From Gluconobacter cadivus (lineage in GTDB: Bacteria > Pseudomonadota > Alphaproteobacteria > Acetobacterales > Acetobacteraceae), in assembly GCF_015244745.1 (NCBI RefSeq), contig NZ_JABCQI010000003.1:124001-188000 (forward strand): a stretch of 64,000 nt of DNA. Reading direction: 5' to 3'. Positions 8,641 through 17,063 of the stretch are shown here, one piece after another. The position numbers were made by a program, and so were the translations under genes. Every line of letters begins with the position of its first letter. Within the stretch, counting starts at the first letter, position 1. The notes beneath the pieces were generated by a model. It worked only from the letters and a program-made list of their open reading frames with translations. It had not been told where the DNA came from and did no database searches.

Positions 8641-10047
8641 TCAGCGACCGATATTCCGCAGTTTGATGCCCTGATTGAGGCGGGTCTCGATGGATTCGAG
8701 GGAGACGCCCTTGGTTTCGGGAACGAAAAACAGCACCAGGAAAATGAACAGCGCATTCAGTCCGGCATAGAGCCAGAAGGTGTTGGCCGATCCCAGTGTG
8801 CTCAGCAGCCCGAGGAATGTCGCACCGACGACCATGTTCGTGACCCAGTTTGTGACCGTCGAGCAGGTGATGCCGAAGTCACGTCCCTGAAGCGGCATCA
8901 CTTCCGAGCACAGCACCCAGACCAGCGGACCAGCCGAGAACGCGAAACCGGCGATGAAGCACAGCAGGACTGCAATCGCGAGGTAATGAGACAGGTCCGA
9001 CGTTCCGACGCTTCCCGACATGATGGCGGCGAGCATGGCCAGTCCGGTCGCCATGATGGCAAAGCCTGTGATCAGCATCTGGCGACGGCCCCAGCTATCC
9101 GCAAACGCAATGGCGATGAAGGTCGCGAGCCAGTTGACCACACCGACGATGGCCGTGCCCCACATCTGTCCGCTGGAGCCGAAGCCGACTTCCTGAAAGA
9201 TGCGCGGGGCGTAGTACATCACGACGTTGATGCCCGTGAGCTGCTGCGCGATCTGGAGGCAGATGCCCAGCATGACGGCGCGGCGGAAATTCGGATTTTC
9301 GAGGAACATGGCCAGACCGCGCTGACGGTCATGGATCTGGGCGCGGATGTCGCGGATTTCCTGATGGGCGTGTTCGGGGTCGTGGCGCAGCTCCTTCATG
9401 ATGGACAGGGCTTCCTCATGACGTCCCCGCAGCATCAGCCAGCGCGGGCTGTCGGGCAGGAAGAACGAGCCGATCAGGAAGAACACGCCCGGAATGGCCA
9501 TGATGCCCAGCATCCAGCGCCATGATCCGCTGTAGGACAGGATGGCGTTGGACACGAAGGCCAGCAGGATGCCGAATGTGATCATGAGCTGGTACATCGA
9601 AACGAGGCTGCCGCGGCGGCTTTCGTCCGAAACTTCGGAGATGTAGAGCGGTGCGACGAAACTTCCGATGCCGATCGCCAGTCCGAGCATCGCGCGTCCA
9701 ATGATGAGTGCGGAGACGGAGGCGGCCAGCGCACAGACCAGTCCGCCTGCGACGAACAGGAACGCGCTGAAGATCAGCGCGCGGCGGCGTCCAAAGGCGT
9801 AGGACATCCGCCCCGCGCCCAGCGCACCAAGAGCCGCGCCGAACATCATGGACGACACGATCCAGGACTGTTCGAAATCGGAAGCGTGGAATTCGTCACG
9901 GATGAAGCCGAGCGCACCGGAGATGACGCCCACGTCCAGCCCGAACATCAGGCCGGCGATCGCGGCCAGAATGACGGCGAACATCATGCGTCCGACCATC
10001 GGTGGTCTGGTGGCGGTGGCGGAGGAAGTGAGCACTGTGTCGCTCAT
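8641..10047 (-). CDS. Sugar porter family MFS transporter (sugar:H+ symporter)
   Basis: A 468-residue inner-membrane protein with 12 predicted helices that belongs to the sugar porter family (GalP/XylE/AraE-like). Visible signatures are GLMFGLDVGVISGAL in helix 1, the loop 2-3 motif GRMSYAFGRRRAL, PDSPRWLMLRGRHEEA before the central loop, QLTGINVVMYYAPRIF in helix 7 and the C-terminal VPETKG. The QLTGIN segment and length fit a hexose or pentose proton symporter; the sugar cannot be told from sequence alone. The gene is divergent from the sensor kinase and ends at a shared terminator. Confidence 0.9.
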   Translation of the reverse strand: MSDTVLTSSATATRPPMVGRMMFAVILAAIAGLMFGLDVGVISGALGFIRDEFHASDFEQSWIVSSMMFGAALGALGAGRMSYAFGRRRALIFSAFLFVAGGLVCALAASVSALIIGRAMLGLAIGIGSFVAPLYISEVSDESRRGSLVSMYQLMITFGILLAFVSNAILSYSGSWRWMLGIMAIPGVFFLIGSFFLPDSPRWLMLRGRHEEALSIMKELRHDPEHAHQEIRDIRAQIHDRQRGLAMFLENPNFRRAVMLGICLQIAQQLTGINVVMYYAPRIFQEVGFGSSGQMWGTAIVGVVNWLATFIAIAFADSWGRRQMLITGFAIMATGLAMLAAIMSGSVGTSDLSHYLAIAVLLCFIAGFAFSAGPLVWVLCSEVMPLQGRDFGITCSTVTNWVTNMVVGATFLGLLSTLGSANTFWLYAGLNALFIFLVLFFVPETKGVSLESIETRLNQGIKLRNIGR

Positions 10048-10187
10048 GACGGGGGAACTCCGGCGACCCGCAAAGCGGGCCTGTCAGGGAAAAGCAGAAA
10101 AAACCGGGGCAGGGGGCCTGTACCGGGATACGAGGGAGAGGGCTATTCTGTGACAGGCACCATGATTCGCCATCTTGAGCCTTAAAC

Positions 10188-10229
10188 TATAACACGTAAT
10201 TGGGAAAATATTCAAAATTATATGTTATA
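10188..10229. promoter_or_regulatory. AT-rich dyad in the divergent intergenic region
   Basis: The 346 bases between the sugar symporter (minus) and the hybrid kinase (plus) hold no gene. Most of it is GC-rich, but about 10180-10235 is strongly AT-rich and contains the inverted arms TATAACA (10188-10194) and TGTTATA (10223-10229). Inside lies the near-palindrome GAAAATATTC, and TATAAT at 10226-10231 is a possible -10 element. This looks like a promoter with an operator. No matching -35 at standard spacing was found. Confidence 0.45.
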
Positions 10230-10393
10230 ATTATCGGGATTTTTGCTGCCGGTGCAGTTGCGCCACAGTTTTCTCCCGTTCCGTATTTTTCGGCAAGTCC
10301 TGCGGTTCGGCATCAGATCGCCTGTTCTGTCATGGAGTGATACAGTTCCCGCAGGAGACGTGCCCGGGTGGGCAGGGCTGAGGGAGTGGGTTG

Positions 10394-13300
10394 ATGGATC
10401 GCGTGCAGGAGACGGACCGGGAAACGGAAGCGTTGGTGCTGCAGTCTTCTCCTGCTGGCGGCCGTGCCTCGATTCTGTGCGGTCATCTTCTGGCCCTTGC
10501 CGCGGCTGAAGGCGGGGGAGAAGCCGCACTTCTGGTGCGGGATAGGCAGGGCGTGCGGGTTCTGGGCGGCGGCGGGAGCGCGATTGCCGCAGAGGGTGCG
10601 GCCTGTCTCATGGACGGTCAGTCTCTTGGCGTGTGCACGGTATATCTTCTCCCGGTGCGGTCCGGCGCTGTGGAGGTCTGGTTGTGTGTACGGCAGAATG
10701 CTCCGGCGCTGGAGCATGTCCGGGCCTTGTGTGAGTTGCAGGTGGACGATCTGCTGCGCGAACAGCCTGTTCCCCAAACGCCGGAGGAACATATCACCCG
10801 CGAACATGCGACCGTCGAACGGATGCAGCTACGGATGCAGCGCGTGGCGGAGACGGCGGATGTGGCGTTCTATCGCTGCGATTTTGCGATGCGGATGGTG
10901 ACGGGAGATGCGCGCTTCGCCGGGCTGTGGGGATTGCCGCCAGAGCGGCTGGCAGTCGGCGTCCCAGTCGATGAACTGCTGGAGTTCCTGCATCCGGACG
11001 ACCGGTTCATTTATGATGACAGCATTGAGGACGAACTCCGGGACGAAGGCGGCTACGAACTGCGTTTCCGGATTCTGGTGCCATCACGCTTTTCTTACCA
11101 ACCTGCACAGTCGTCCGCGGGGGATCATACGGCGCAGGATACGCCCATGCTCCGTCATGTGCTGCTGCGCGGATGGCGGGAAGACGACAGCCGCCCCGAT
11201 GGACGGCGCAGCGTCGGTCTGGCGATGGACGTCTCCTCCGCGTCTCTGACCGCCGAAGCCCTACGATCCAGTGAATCCTTTACCCGGCTGCTGCTGTCGA
11301 GCCTGCCGGACTGCATCCATATTCTCGACTGCGACGGCTGTATCCGCTTCGTCAACGAAGGGGGCGTCCGTTCTATGGAGATGGACAGTCCGATCATCAT
11401 GCACGGGCTGCCTTGGGTGGATCTGTGGCGCGGGCAACCGCGCCGGCGGGCAGCTCTGGCGGTACAGAGTGCTCTTGAGGGCGAAACGGCGCGGTTTCAG
11501 GGCTATGCCATGACCATGAAGGGCACGCGCCGCTTCTGGGATGTGGTCGTTACCCCTGTGCTCGGGGAAGACGGGGACGTGCAGCGTCTGCTGGCGATCG
11601 GGCGCGATCTGACAGATGCCAACCAATCCGCCGAGCGGCTCCAGCTTGCCCTCGATGCAGGGGCCATCGCCGGGACGTGGATGTGGGATGACAGCACATC
11701 GCGGATGATGGGCGATGCCCGGCTGGCTCTGACGCTGGGGCTGGACCCGGCCTGGCTGCGTGAGGGCGTCATGCCCAATGTCATTTACGACGCGGTTGAT
11801 CCACGGGATAGGTTCGCGGTGGTGCAGGCTGTCACGGCGGCAACGCGGCGGGGCGGAAAATGCCGTTTCGAATTCCGGGCGGAAACGCCCGAAGGACAGC
11901 GCTGGTTCGAGGGCAATGGGCGCTGCGATCTGGGAGACGAGGGGCGTGTGGCCCGCTTTCCCGGCATTGTGTTCGATATCGACCGGAGCAAGCGTCAGGC
12001 TTTGCGACAGGCAGCGCTCGTCGAGCTTGGAGACCAGCTTCGCGCGCTCGACGATACCAGCATGATGGAAGAGGTCGCTGCCCGGATCATCTGCCGGGAA
12101 CTGAATGCCAGTGGCGCGGGTTACGGCATGGTCAATGACGACGGCACCGGCATGACCGTCGGCGGTATCGCCGAAGCGGGACGTCCGCTCGTGGGCGTGC
12201 GGATGTTTGCCGATTATGGGGAATTCCGGTCCGCTCTGGGGCGCGGTGAGCCTGTCGCTATTATCGATGTCCATACGGATGCTCTGACGGCGGGGCATGG
12301 CGCACGTTATATGGCCGAGGGGATCGTCGCGTTTCTTGCTATTCCGATTTTCAAGTTCGGGCGCTTTGTGGGGCTGATGTTCGTCTGCCACGACGTGCCG
12401 CATGTCTGGACGGATGAGGAAATCGTCTTCACCCGTGCTGTGGCGGACCGCACCCATGCGTCCATGCGTCAGGCCCGGACCCAGCAGCAGATCCGGGACC
12501 TCAACGTCATGCTCGAAGAGCGGATCCTGCAACGGACCCGCGAGCGCGATCGGCTGTGGAACATCGCAAAAGATCTGTTCGTCATCATTGACCGTCACGG
12601 CTATTACGTTGCGGTCAGCCCAAGCTGGGAAGAGATGCAGGGCTACAGAATGGACGAACTGGCCGGGCTGCGGCTGGATGCGCTGTGTCACCCTGATGAC
12701 AAGCGGACCGTCCGGGACACGTTTGCGCGTCTTATGGAAGGCACGCCCTGGCCGGCGGCGGGTCTGGATGTGCGGATGCGGCGGCATGACGGCTCCTGGC
12801 GGACCTATAACTGGAGCTGCAATGACGAAGGCGACGCGATCTATGCGGTCGGGCGGGATCTGACCCGCCGTAACGAACTGGAGGAACAGCTTCGTCAGGC
12901 CCAGAAGATGGAGGCGGTTGGCCAGCTGACGGGCGGTCTGGCGCATGATTTCAACAATCTTCTGGCCGGGATCGGCGGGGGACTGGAACTTCTGGGGCTG
13001 CGGATTGCGCAGGGGCGAACAGACGGTCTGGGGCGTTACATTACGGCCTCGCAGGAGGCGGTTCGTCGGGCGGCATCGCTGACTCATCGTCTGCTGGCCT
13101 TTTCGCGGCGGCAGACCCTTGATCCGAGCCCCACAGACATGAATGTGCTGGTTCAGGGGTTGGAAAGCCTGCTCCGTGGGACGGTTGGGCCGGGCATAGA
13201 TCTTGTTCTGGATCTTCAACCGGATCTGTGGCGGACGCGGGTGGACGCCAATCAGCTTGAAAATGCGATCCTTAATCTGTGCATCAATGCCCGTGATGCC

Positions 13301-14047
13301 ATGCACGAGCAGGGCAGCACGCTGCGGCTGAAAAGCGCCAACTGGATTCTGGGGCGGACACGGTCTGTCGAAGCGTCAATTCCGCCGGGCGACTATGTGG
13401 TTCTGACGGTGCAGGACGAAGGCTGTGGGATGCCGCCCGAGGTCGTTCAGCGTGCTTTCGATCCGTTTTTCACGACCAAGCCACAGGGATCGGGCACCGG
13501 GCTGGGACTGAGCATGATCTACGGTTTTACCCAGCAGTCGGGCGGGAAGGTGGAGATCCGTTCTGCTCCGGGGCAGGGAACCGCCGTATCGCTCTGGCTG
13601 CCGCGCTATGAAGGACAGGAGACCCTGCGCCCCGAGCCTCCTCCTCTGCCTTCGGCGCCGCAGCCCCGTCTTCTGGAAGGATTGCGCGTGCTCGTTGTGG
13701 ATGACGAGGAGGCGGTGCGGATGATCGTGACGGATATGGTGGCGGATCTGGGCGGTATTGTGCAGAGCGCCTGCGATGGGCCGTCCGCGAAGGCGCTCGT
13801 GGCGGAGGGCGCGCCGCCTTCGCTTCTCATCAGCGATATCGGGATGCCCGGCGGCATGAACGGGCGCGAACTGGGCGAGCAGATGCTGGCGCGATGGCCG
13901 TCGCTCAAAGTGCTGTTTATCACGGGGTATGCCGAGCAGAACATTCTGGGAAATCAGGCGCTTGCGCCCGGCTGTGCGCTTCTGGTCAAGCCTTTCACGG
14001 TCGAGACATTCAACAGCAAGCTGGCCCTTCTGCTGAACGGAGATTGA
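10394..14047 (+). CDS. Cytoplasmic hybrid sensor histidine kinase with multiple PAS and GAF domains and a receiver
   Basis: A 1217-residue hybrid kinase with no membrane helix or signal peptide, so it senses something inside the cell. Approximate layout: a divergent GAF-like region 10-125; PAS-like 140-285, 293-410 and 417-535; GAF 541-695; a PAS with classic PAC end (YAVGRDLT) 720-835; HisKA with phospho-acceptor His851 in GGLAHDFNN; HATPase with NLCINARDAM, DEGCGM and GTGLGLSM; and a receiver 1095-1215 with Asp1148 in SDIGMPG and Lys in LVKPF. HDFNN-type dimerisation domains usually come with a fused receiver, as here. AGGGAG seven bases before ATG 10394 decides the start; a TTG directly precedes it. 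No response regulator is adjacent, so its output is unknown. Confidence 0.88.
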   Translation: MDRVQETDRETEALVLQSSPAGGRASILCGHLLALAAAEGGGEAALLVRDRQGVRVLGGGGSAIAAEGAACLMDGQSLGVCTVYLLPVRSGAVEVWLCVRQNAPALEHVRALCELQVDDLLREQPVPQTPEEHITREHATVERMQLRMQRVAETADVAFYRCDFAMRMVTGDARFAGLWGLPPERLAVGVPVDELLEFLHPDDRFIYDDSIEDELRDEGGYELRFRILVPSRFSYQPAQSSAGDHTAQDTPMLRHVLLRGWREDDSRPDGRRSVGLAMDVSSASLTAEALRSSESFTRLLLSSLPDCIHILDCDGCIRFVNEGGVRSMEMDSPIIMHGLPWVDLWRGQPRRRAALAVQSALEGETARFQGYAMTMKGTRRFWDVVVTPVLGEDGDVQRLLAIGRDLTDANQSAERLQLALDAGAIAGTWMWDDSTSRMMGDARLALTLGLDPAWLREGVMPNVIYDAVDPRDRFAVVQAVTAATRRGGKCRFEFRAETPEGQRWFEGNGRCDLGDEGRVARFPGIVFDIDRSKRQALRQAALVELGDQLRALDDTSMMEEVAARIICRELNASGAGYGMVNDDGTGMTVGGIAEAGRPLVGVRMFADYGEFRSALGRGEPVAIIDVHTDALTAGHGARYMAEGIVAFLAIPIFKFGRFVGLMFVCHDVPHVWTDEEIVFTRAVADRTHASMRQARTQQQIRDLNVMLEERILQRTRERDRLWNIAKDLFVIIDRHGYYVAVSPSWEEMQGYRMDELAGLRLDALCHPDDKRTVRDTFARLMEGTPWPAAGLDVRMRRHDGSWRTYNWSCNDEGDAIYAVGRDLTRRNELEEQLRQAQKMEAVGQLTGGLAHDFNNLLAGIGGGLELLGLRIAQGRTDGLGRYITASQEAVRRAASLTHRLLAFSRRQTLDPSPTDMNVLVQGLESLLRGTVGPGIDLVLDLQPDLWRTRVDANQLENAILNLCINARDAMHEQGSTLRLKSANWILGRTRSVEASIPPGDYVVLTVQDEGCGMPPEVVQRAFDPFFTTKPQGSGTGLGLSMIYGFTQQSGGKVEIRSAPGQGTAVSLWLPRYEGQETLRPEPPPLPSAPQPRLLEGLRVLVVDDEEAVRMIVTDMVADLGGIVQSACDGPSAKALVAEGAPPSLLISDIGMPGGMNGRELGEQMLARWPSLKVLFITGYAEQNILGNQALAPGCALLVKPFTVETFNSKLALLLNGD

Positions 14048-14128
14048 ACCTCCTGTCCGGAGTCCGCGTTGAAAAGTCAGCACCCTACGCGCTGATGATT
14101 TTTCTTTAAATCCTGCAAGGAGGCAGAC

Positions 14129-14968
14129 ATGTCGTCACAGGTTCCATCCGCCGATGCCCAGACAGAGATTTCCTTTCACGATGGCAACACCATGCCGCAG
14201 ATCGGTCTGGGCGTCTGGCAGACGCCTCCGGACGAGACGGCTGAGATCGTTCGGGAAGCCGTGAAACTCGGGTATCGTTCCGTCGATACGGCTAGGCTTT
14301 ACAAAAATGAAGCCGGGGTCGGCGAAGGTCTGGAAGACCATCCCGAAATCTTCCTCACGACCAAGGTGTGGAATGACGAGCAAGGTTACGACAATGCGCT
14401 GCGGGCCTATGAAGAAAGCGCGCGTCTGCTACGTCGCCCGGTGCTGGATCTGTATCTGATCCACTGGCCGATGCCGGATCAGGGGCAGTATGTCGAGACG
14501 TGGAAGGCGCTGGTCGAGCTGAAAAAATCCGGTCGTGTGAAGTCCATTGGTGTGTCCAATTTCGAGCCGGAACATCTGGAGCGGATCATGGATGCGACGG
14601 GGGTGGTGCCGGTCGTCAACCAGATTGAACTGCATCCCGATTTTCAGCAGCGCGCCCTGCGGGAATTTCACGAAAAGCACAATATCCGTACCGAAGCCTG
14701 GCGTCCGCTGGGCAAGGGACGTGTGCTGAGTGATGAGCGGATCGGGGCGATTGCTGAAAAACACGGTCGGACTCCGGCTCAGGTCGTGATCCGCTGGCAT
14801 TTGCAAAACGGGCTGATCGTGATTCCCAAATCCGTCAATCCGAAACGTCTGGCGGAAAATCTGGATGTGTTCGGTTTTGTGCTGGACGGCGGCGACATGC
14901 AGGCCATCGCAGGGATGGATCGTGCGGATGGCCGGATGGGTGCAGACCCGAAAACGGCGAAATTCTGA
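14129..14968 (+). CDS. Aldo/keto reductase (2,5-diketo-D-gluconate / alpha-diketone reductase type)
   Basis: A 279-residue NADPH-dependent (beta/alpha)8-barrel reductase. The catalytic tetrad is visible as Asp53, Tyr58, Lys79 and His112, and the family signatures GYRSVDTARLYKNE, TTKVWN, LYLIHWPMP, SIGVSNF and VIPKSVNPKRLAENL are all present. It resembles the Gluconobacter reductases annotated as 2,5-diketo-D-gluconate reductases, of which at least one reduces alpha-diketones and aldehydes, so the natural substrate is uncertain. The start is set by AAGGAGG 7 bases upstream. One likely role is cytoplasmic reduction of keto-sugars or reactive carbonyls produced by the oxidative lifestyle. Confidence 0.88.
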   Translation: MSSQVPSADAQTEISFHDGNTMPQIGLGVWQTPPDETAEIVREAVKLGYRSVDTARLYKNEAGVGEGLEDHPEIFLTTKVWNDEQGYDNALRAYEESARLLRRPVLDLYLIHWPMPDQGQYVETWKALVELKKSGRVKSIGVSNFEPEHLERIMDATGVVPVVNQIELHPDFQQRALREFHEKHNIRTEAWRPLGKGRVLSDERIGAIAEKHGRTPAQVVIRWHLQNGLIVIPKSVNPKRLAENLDVFGFVLDGGDMQAIAGMDRADGRMGADPKTAKF

Positions 14969-15049
14969 GAAATATTCCTCTTTAGCAACATTAAGTAAAA
15001 AACCGAGCCTGTGCTATGGGCTGCCTCATGCAACCGGAAGGTGGATGGC

Positions 15050-16288
15050 ATGAGGCAGCGTTTGGGCCTGGGTTTGAGGGTGGTTTTTGCGGTTCTGCTG
15101 GCAGGCGCGCAGGCGCGTGCTGCGGGGACGCAGGACAAGGCGTGGACGGATCACTGGTTCTCCGATGTGTCCTTTGGCGCGCAGATCGAAGGCGGCGTCA
15201 TGGGCAGTTCGAGCCATCCCGCCAGCAATCTCAATTTCGGCCAGCTTCTCTCGCCCTATGCCGATCAGGCCACGCTGAACCAGCTGACTTTCACGTTCAC
15301 CAAACCCGTCGATCCGATCGGGGGTGGGTATGGGCTGGGGATGAACCTGCGGATGCTCTATGGCTCCGATGCCCGGAGTTACACGATCGCGGGCGTCTCC
15401 GATCGCTGGATCAATGGCCGTTATCAGGCCATGCCGGCCTTTGCCAATGTCGCGCTGCATATGCCGTGGTTCACGAGCCGGGGGCTGGACGGGCAGATCG
15501 GTATTCTGACGTCGCCCATGGGCGTGGAGACGCTCGATCCTTCTACGCGCGCTTTCTATACGCTGGCTTATACGACCGAATATTCCACGCCGTTCGAGCA
15601 TGTGGGGGGCATGTTCCAGCTTCATCTCGACAAGCATTTCGATCTTCAGTTCGGCGCGGATACCGGCAACCAGACCTCCTTCGGGCGGGGGGATAACAAT
15701 GATCGGCCTGCCGGATATCTGGGTGTGACGGGCAATGATCTGGCAGATGGTCATCTGTCCTTCACCTATCTGTTGCGAGTCGGGCCGGAAGATGCCGTGC
15801 GTGCTCTGGGGCCGAGGGCCAACGGGGCCATGCGGTACTGGAACGATCTGAACGGGACCTGGACGTTCTCGAAAAAATGGAGCGTCACGGCGGAAGTGAA
15901 CCAGCTTCATGACGAAGGGCTGCGGGCCGATACATGGAGCGCGGTGGTGTGGGGCGGGTGGCACATTCATCCGAACCTGACCATCAATGCGCGGGCCGAG
16001 CTATATCGGGACAATACCGGCAGTTTCGTCACGAGTTTTGCCGAGAATGAAGGCTATGCACAGGCTCTGCTTGGCAATCCGACACGCTCTGTGTCCGCTC
16101 CCGCCACGACCTATGGCGCGCTGACGCTCAATACGGTCTGGCGGCCGGATGTGGGGCATCACATCAAGCTGCTCCAGTTTCGGCCGGAGTTGCGTTTTGA
16201 CCGTTCTCTCAACGGCACGCGCCCGTTCGATGACCAGCACCATATGGGCCGCATTCTGTTCGGAGCGGATATGACTTTGGGGTTTTGA
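15050..16288 (+). CDS. Outer-membrane beta-barrel porin (BBP2/OmpL-like)
   Basis: A 412-residue exported protein with signal peptide MRQRLGLGLRVVFAVLLAGA and an ARA-AG cleavage site. The mature chain is rich in alternating amphipathic strands with aromatic girdles and ends in Phe (ADMTLGF), as outer-membrane barrels do. It resembles the beta-barrel porin-2 (OmpL-like) family, in which the signatures GMNLRMLYG, GLDGQIGILTSPMG and EYSTPFEHVG are familiar. A GGAAGG ribosome binding site precedes ATG 15050; a longer in-frame extension has none. It probably passes small solutes through the outer membrane; specificity is unknown. A REP-like double hairpin follows the stop. Confidence 0.8.
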   Translation: MRQRLGLGLRVVFAVLLAGAQARAAGTQDKAWTDHWFSDVSFGAQIEGGVMGSSSHPASNLNFGQLLSPYADQATLNQLTFTFTKPVDPIGGGYGLGMNLRMLYGSDARSYTIAGVSDRWINGRYQAMPAFANVALHMPWFTSRGLDGQIGILTSPMGVETLDPSTRAFYTLAYTTEYSTPFEHVGGMFQLHLDKHFDLQFGADTGNQTSFGRGDNNDRPAGYLGVTGNDLADGHLSFTYLLRVGPEDAVRALGPRANGAMRYWNDLNGTWTFSKKWSVTAEVNQLHDEGLRADTWSAVVWGGWHIHPNLTINARAELYRDNTGSFVTSFAENEGYAQALLGNPTRSVSAPATTYGALTLNTVWRPDVGHHIKLLQFRPELRFDRSLNGTRPFDDQHHMGRILFGADMTLGF

Positions 16289-16296
16289 AAGGATAA

Positions 16297-16337
16297 TCCG
16301 GGCTCTGCCCGGACCCGGCAGGGATCTTGATCCCTGC
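16297..16337. repeat. REP-like double hairpin
   Basis: Two adjacent perfect inverted repeats: TCCGGGC-TCT-GCCCGGA (16297-16313), then GCAGGGATC at 16318-16326 with GATCCCTGC at 16329-16337. The pairing of a 'GGGCTCTGCCC' hairpin with a second 'CAGGGATC..GATCCCTG' hairpin resembles palindromic elements dispersed between genes in acetic acid bacteria. It could also slow or end transcription from the porin gene, but there is no T-run. Confidence 0.55.
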
Positions 16338-16396
16338 ACCCTGTTCGTTTCTGGAGGGGAGGTGCGCTGGTCGTCGGATTATGGCAAGGAGTCTGC

Positions 16397-16873
16397 ATGA
16401 CGACTCCGAACGACACCGATTTCCGCAAGGCTATGTCCCATTTCGCCACGGGTGTGGCTGTGGTGACGGCCAAAGGCAGCGAAGGCGAGCAGGGCGCGAC
16501 CATCAGCGCTCTGACCTCCGTGTCCCTTGATCCGCTTCTGCTGCTGATCTGTCTCAACCGTGCCAGCGCGACCTATCGCGCGATTGCGGAAGCCGGCACG
16601 TTTGGCCTCAGCATTCTGGGCAACGACCACAAGGACGTGGCGATGCTTTTCGCCAGCCGCACAGGCGACAAGTTCGGCTCCGACGTGATCGAACGCTCGG
16701 CCGATGGCACGGCCTTTGTTCGGGATTCGCTGGTGAAGATGCACTGCGAACTGGTCGAAACATTCCAGGGCGGTACGCATGCGCTGTTCATGGCGCGTCC
16801 TGTTTCGCTTGAGCTCGACGAAAACCGCGCGCCCCTGCTGTATTTTCAGGGTCAGCTCGGCATTACGCTCTGA
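16397..16873 (+). CDS. Flavin reductase-like domain protein
   Basis: A 158-residue single-domain protein of the flavin reductase (DIM6/NTAB, HpaC-like) family, which use NAD(P)H to reduce FMN or FAD for a partner monooxygenase. Characteristic segments are FRKAMSHFATGVAVVTAKG, GATISALTSVSLDPLLLLIC and FGLSILGNDH, the flavin-binding core. The start has AAGGAG six bases upstream. No two-component monooxygenase partner is adjacent, so its physiological role is open. A hairpin follows the stop. Confidence 0.85.
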   Translation: MTTPNDTDFRKAMSHFATGVAVVTAKGSEGEQGATISALTSVSLDPLLLLICLNRASATYRAIAEAGTFGLSILGNDHKDVAMLFASRTGDKFGSDVIERSADGTAFVRDSLVKMHCELVETFQGGTHALFMARPVSLELDENRAPLLYFQGQLGITL

Positions 16874-16900
16874 CGTCTGCAAAATTCTGAAGAGACCTGA

Positions 16901-16938
16901 CAGGCTCTCCATCCTCTGTATGCGGGGTGGAGAGCCTG
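16901..16938 (+). terminator. Probable terminator after the flavin reductase gene
   Basis: CAGGCTCTCCA (16901-16911) pairs with TGGAGAGCCTG (16928-16938). The arms are 11 bp and the loop about 16 bases. The T-run after it is poor, so termination may be partial or factor-dependent. Confidence 0.5.
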
Positions 16939-16989
16939 ATGTGTTTTGGGAGGGGTTTTTGATCCGGGAGAATGTTTTTTTAAAAACTT

Positions 16990-17010
16990 ATTGCGAATGA
17001 TTCTTATTTC
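16990..17010. promoter_or_regulatory. Fur box upstream of the siderophore receptor
   Basis: TTGCGAATGATTCTTATTTC reads on the opposite strand as GAAATAAGAATCATTCGCAA, a good match to the Fur operator core (ATAATNATTATCATT-like, often seen as AATGAGAATCATTC). It sits about 55-75 bases before the TonB-dependent receptor, where iron-loaded Fur would block the promoter. Confidence 0.7.
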
Positions 17011-17063
17011 TAATATTTGCCTCTGCAACATAACGAGACATGTCCGTAACCAAGAGGCCTTCA

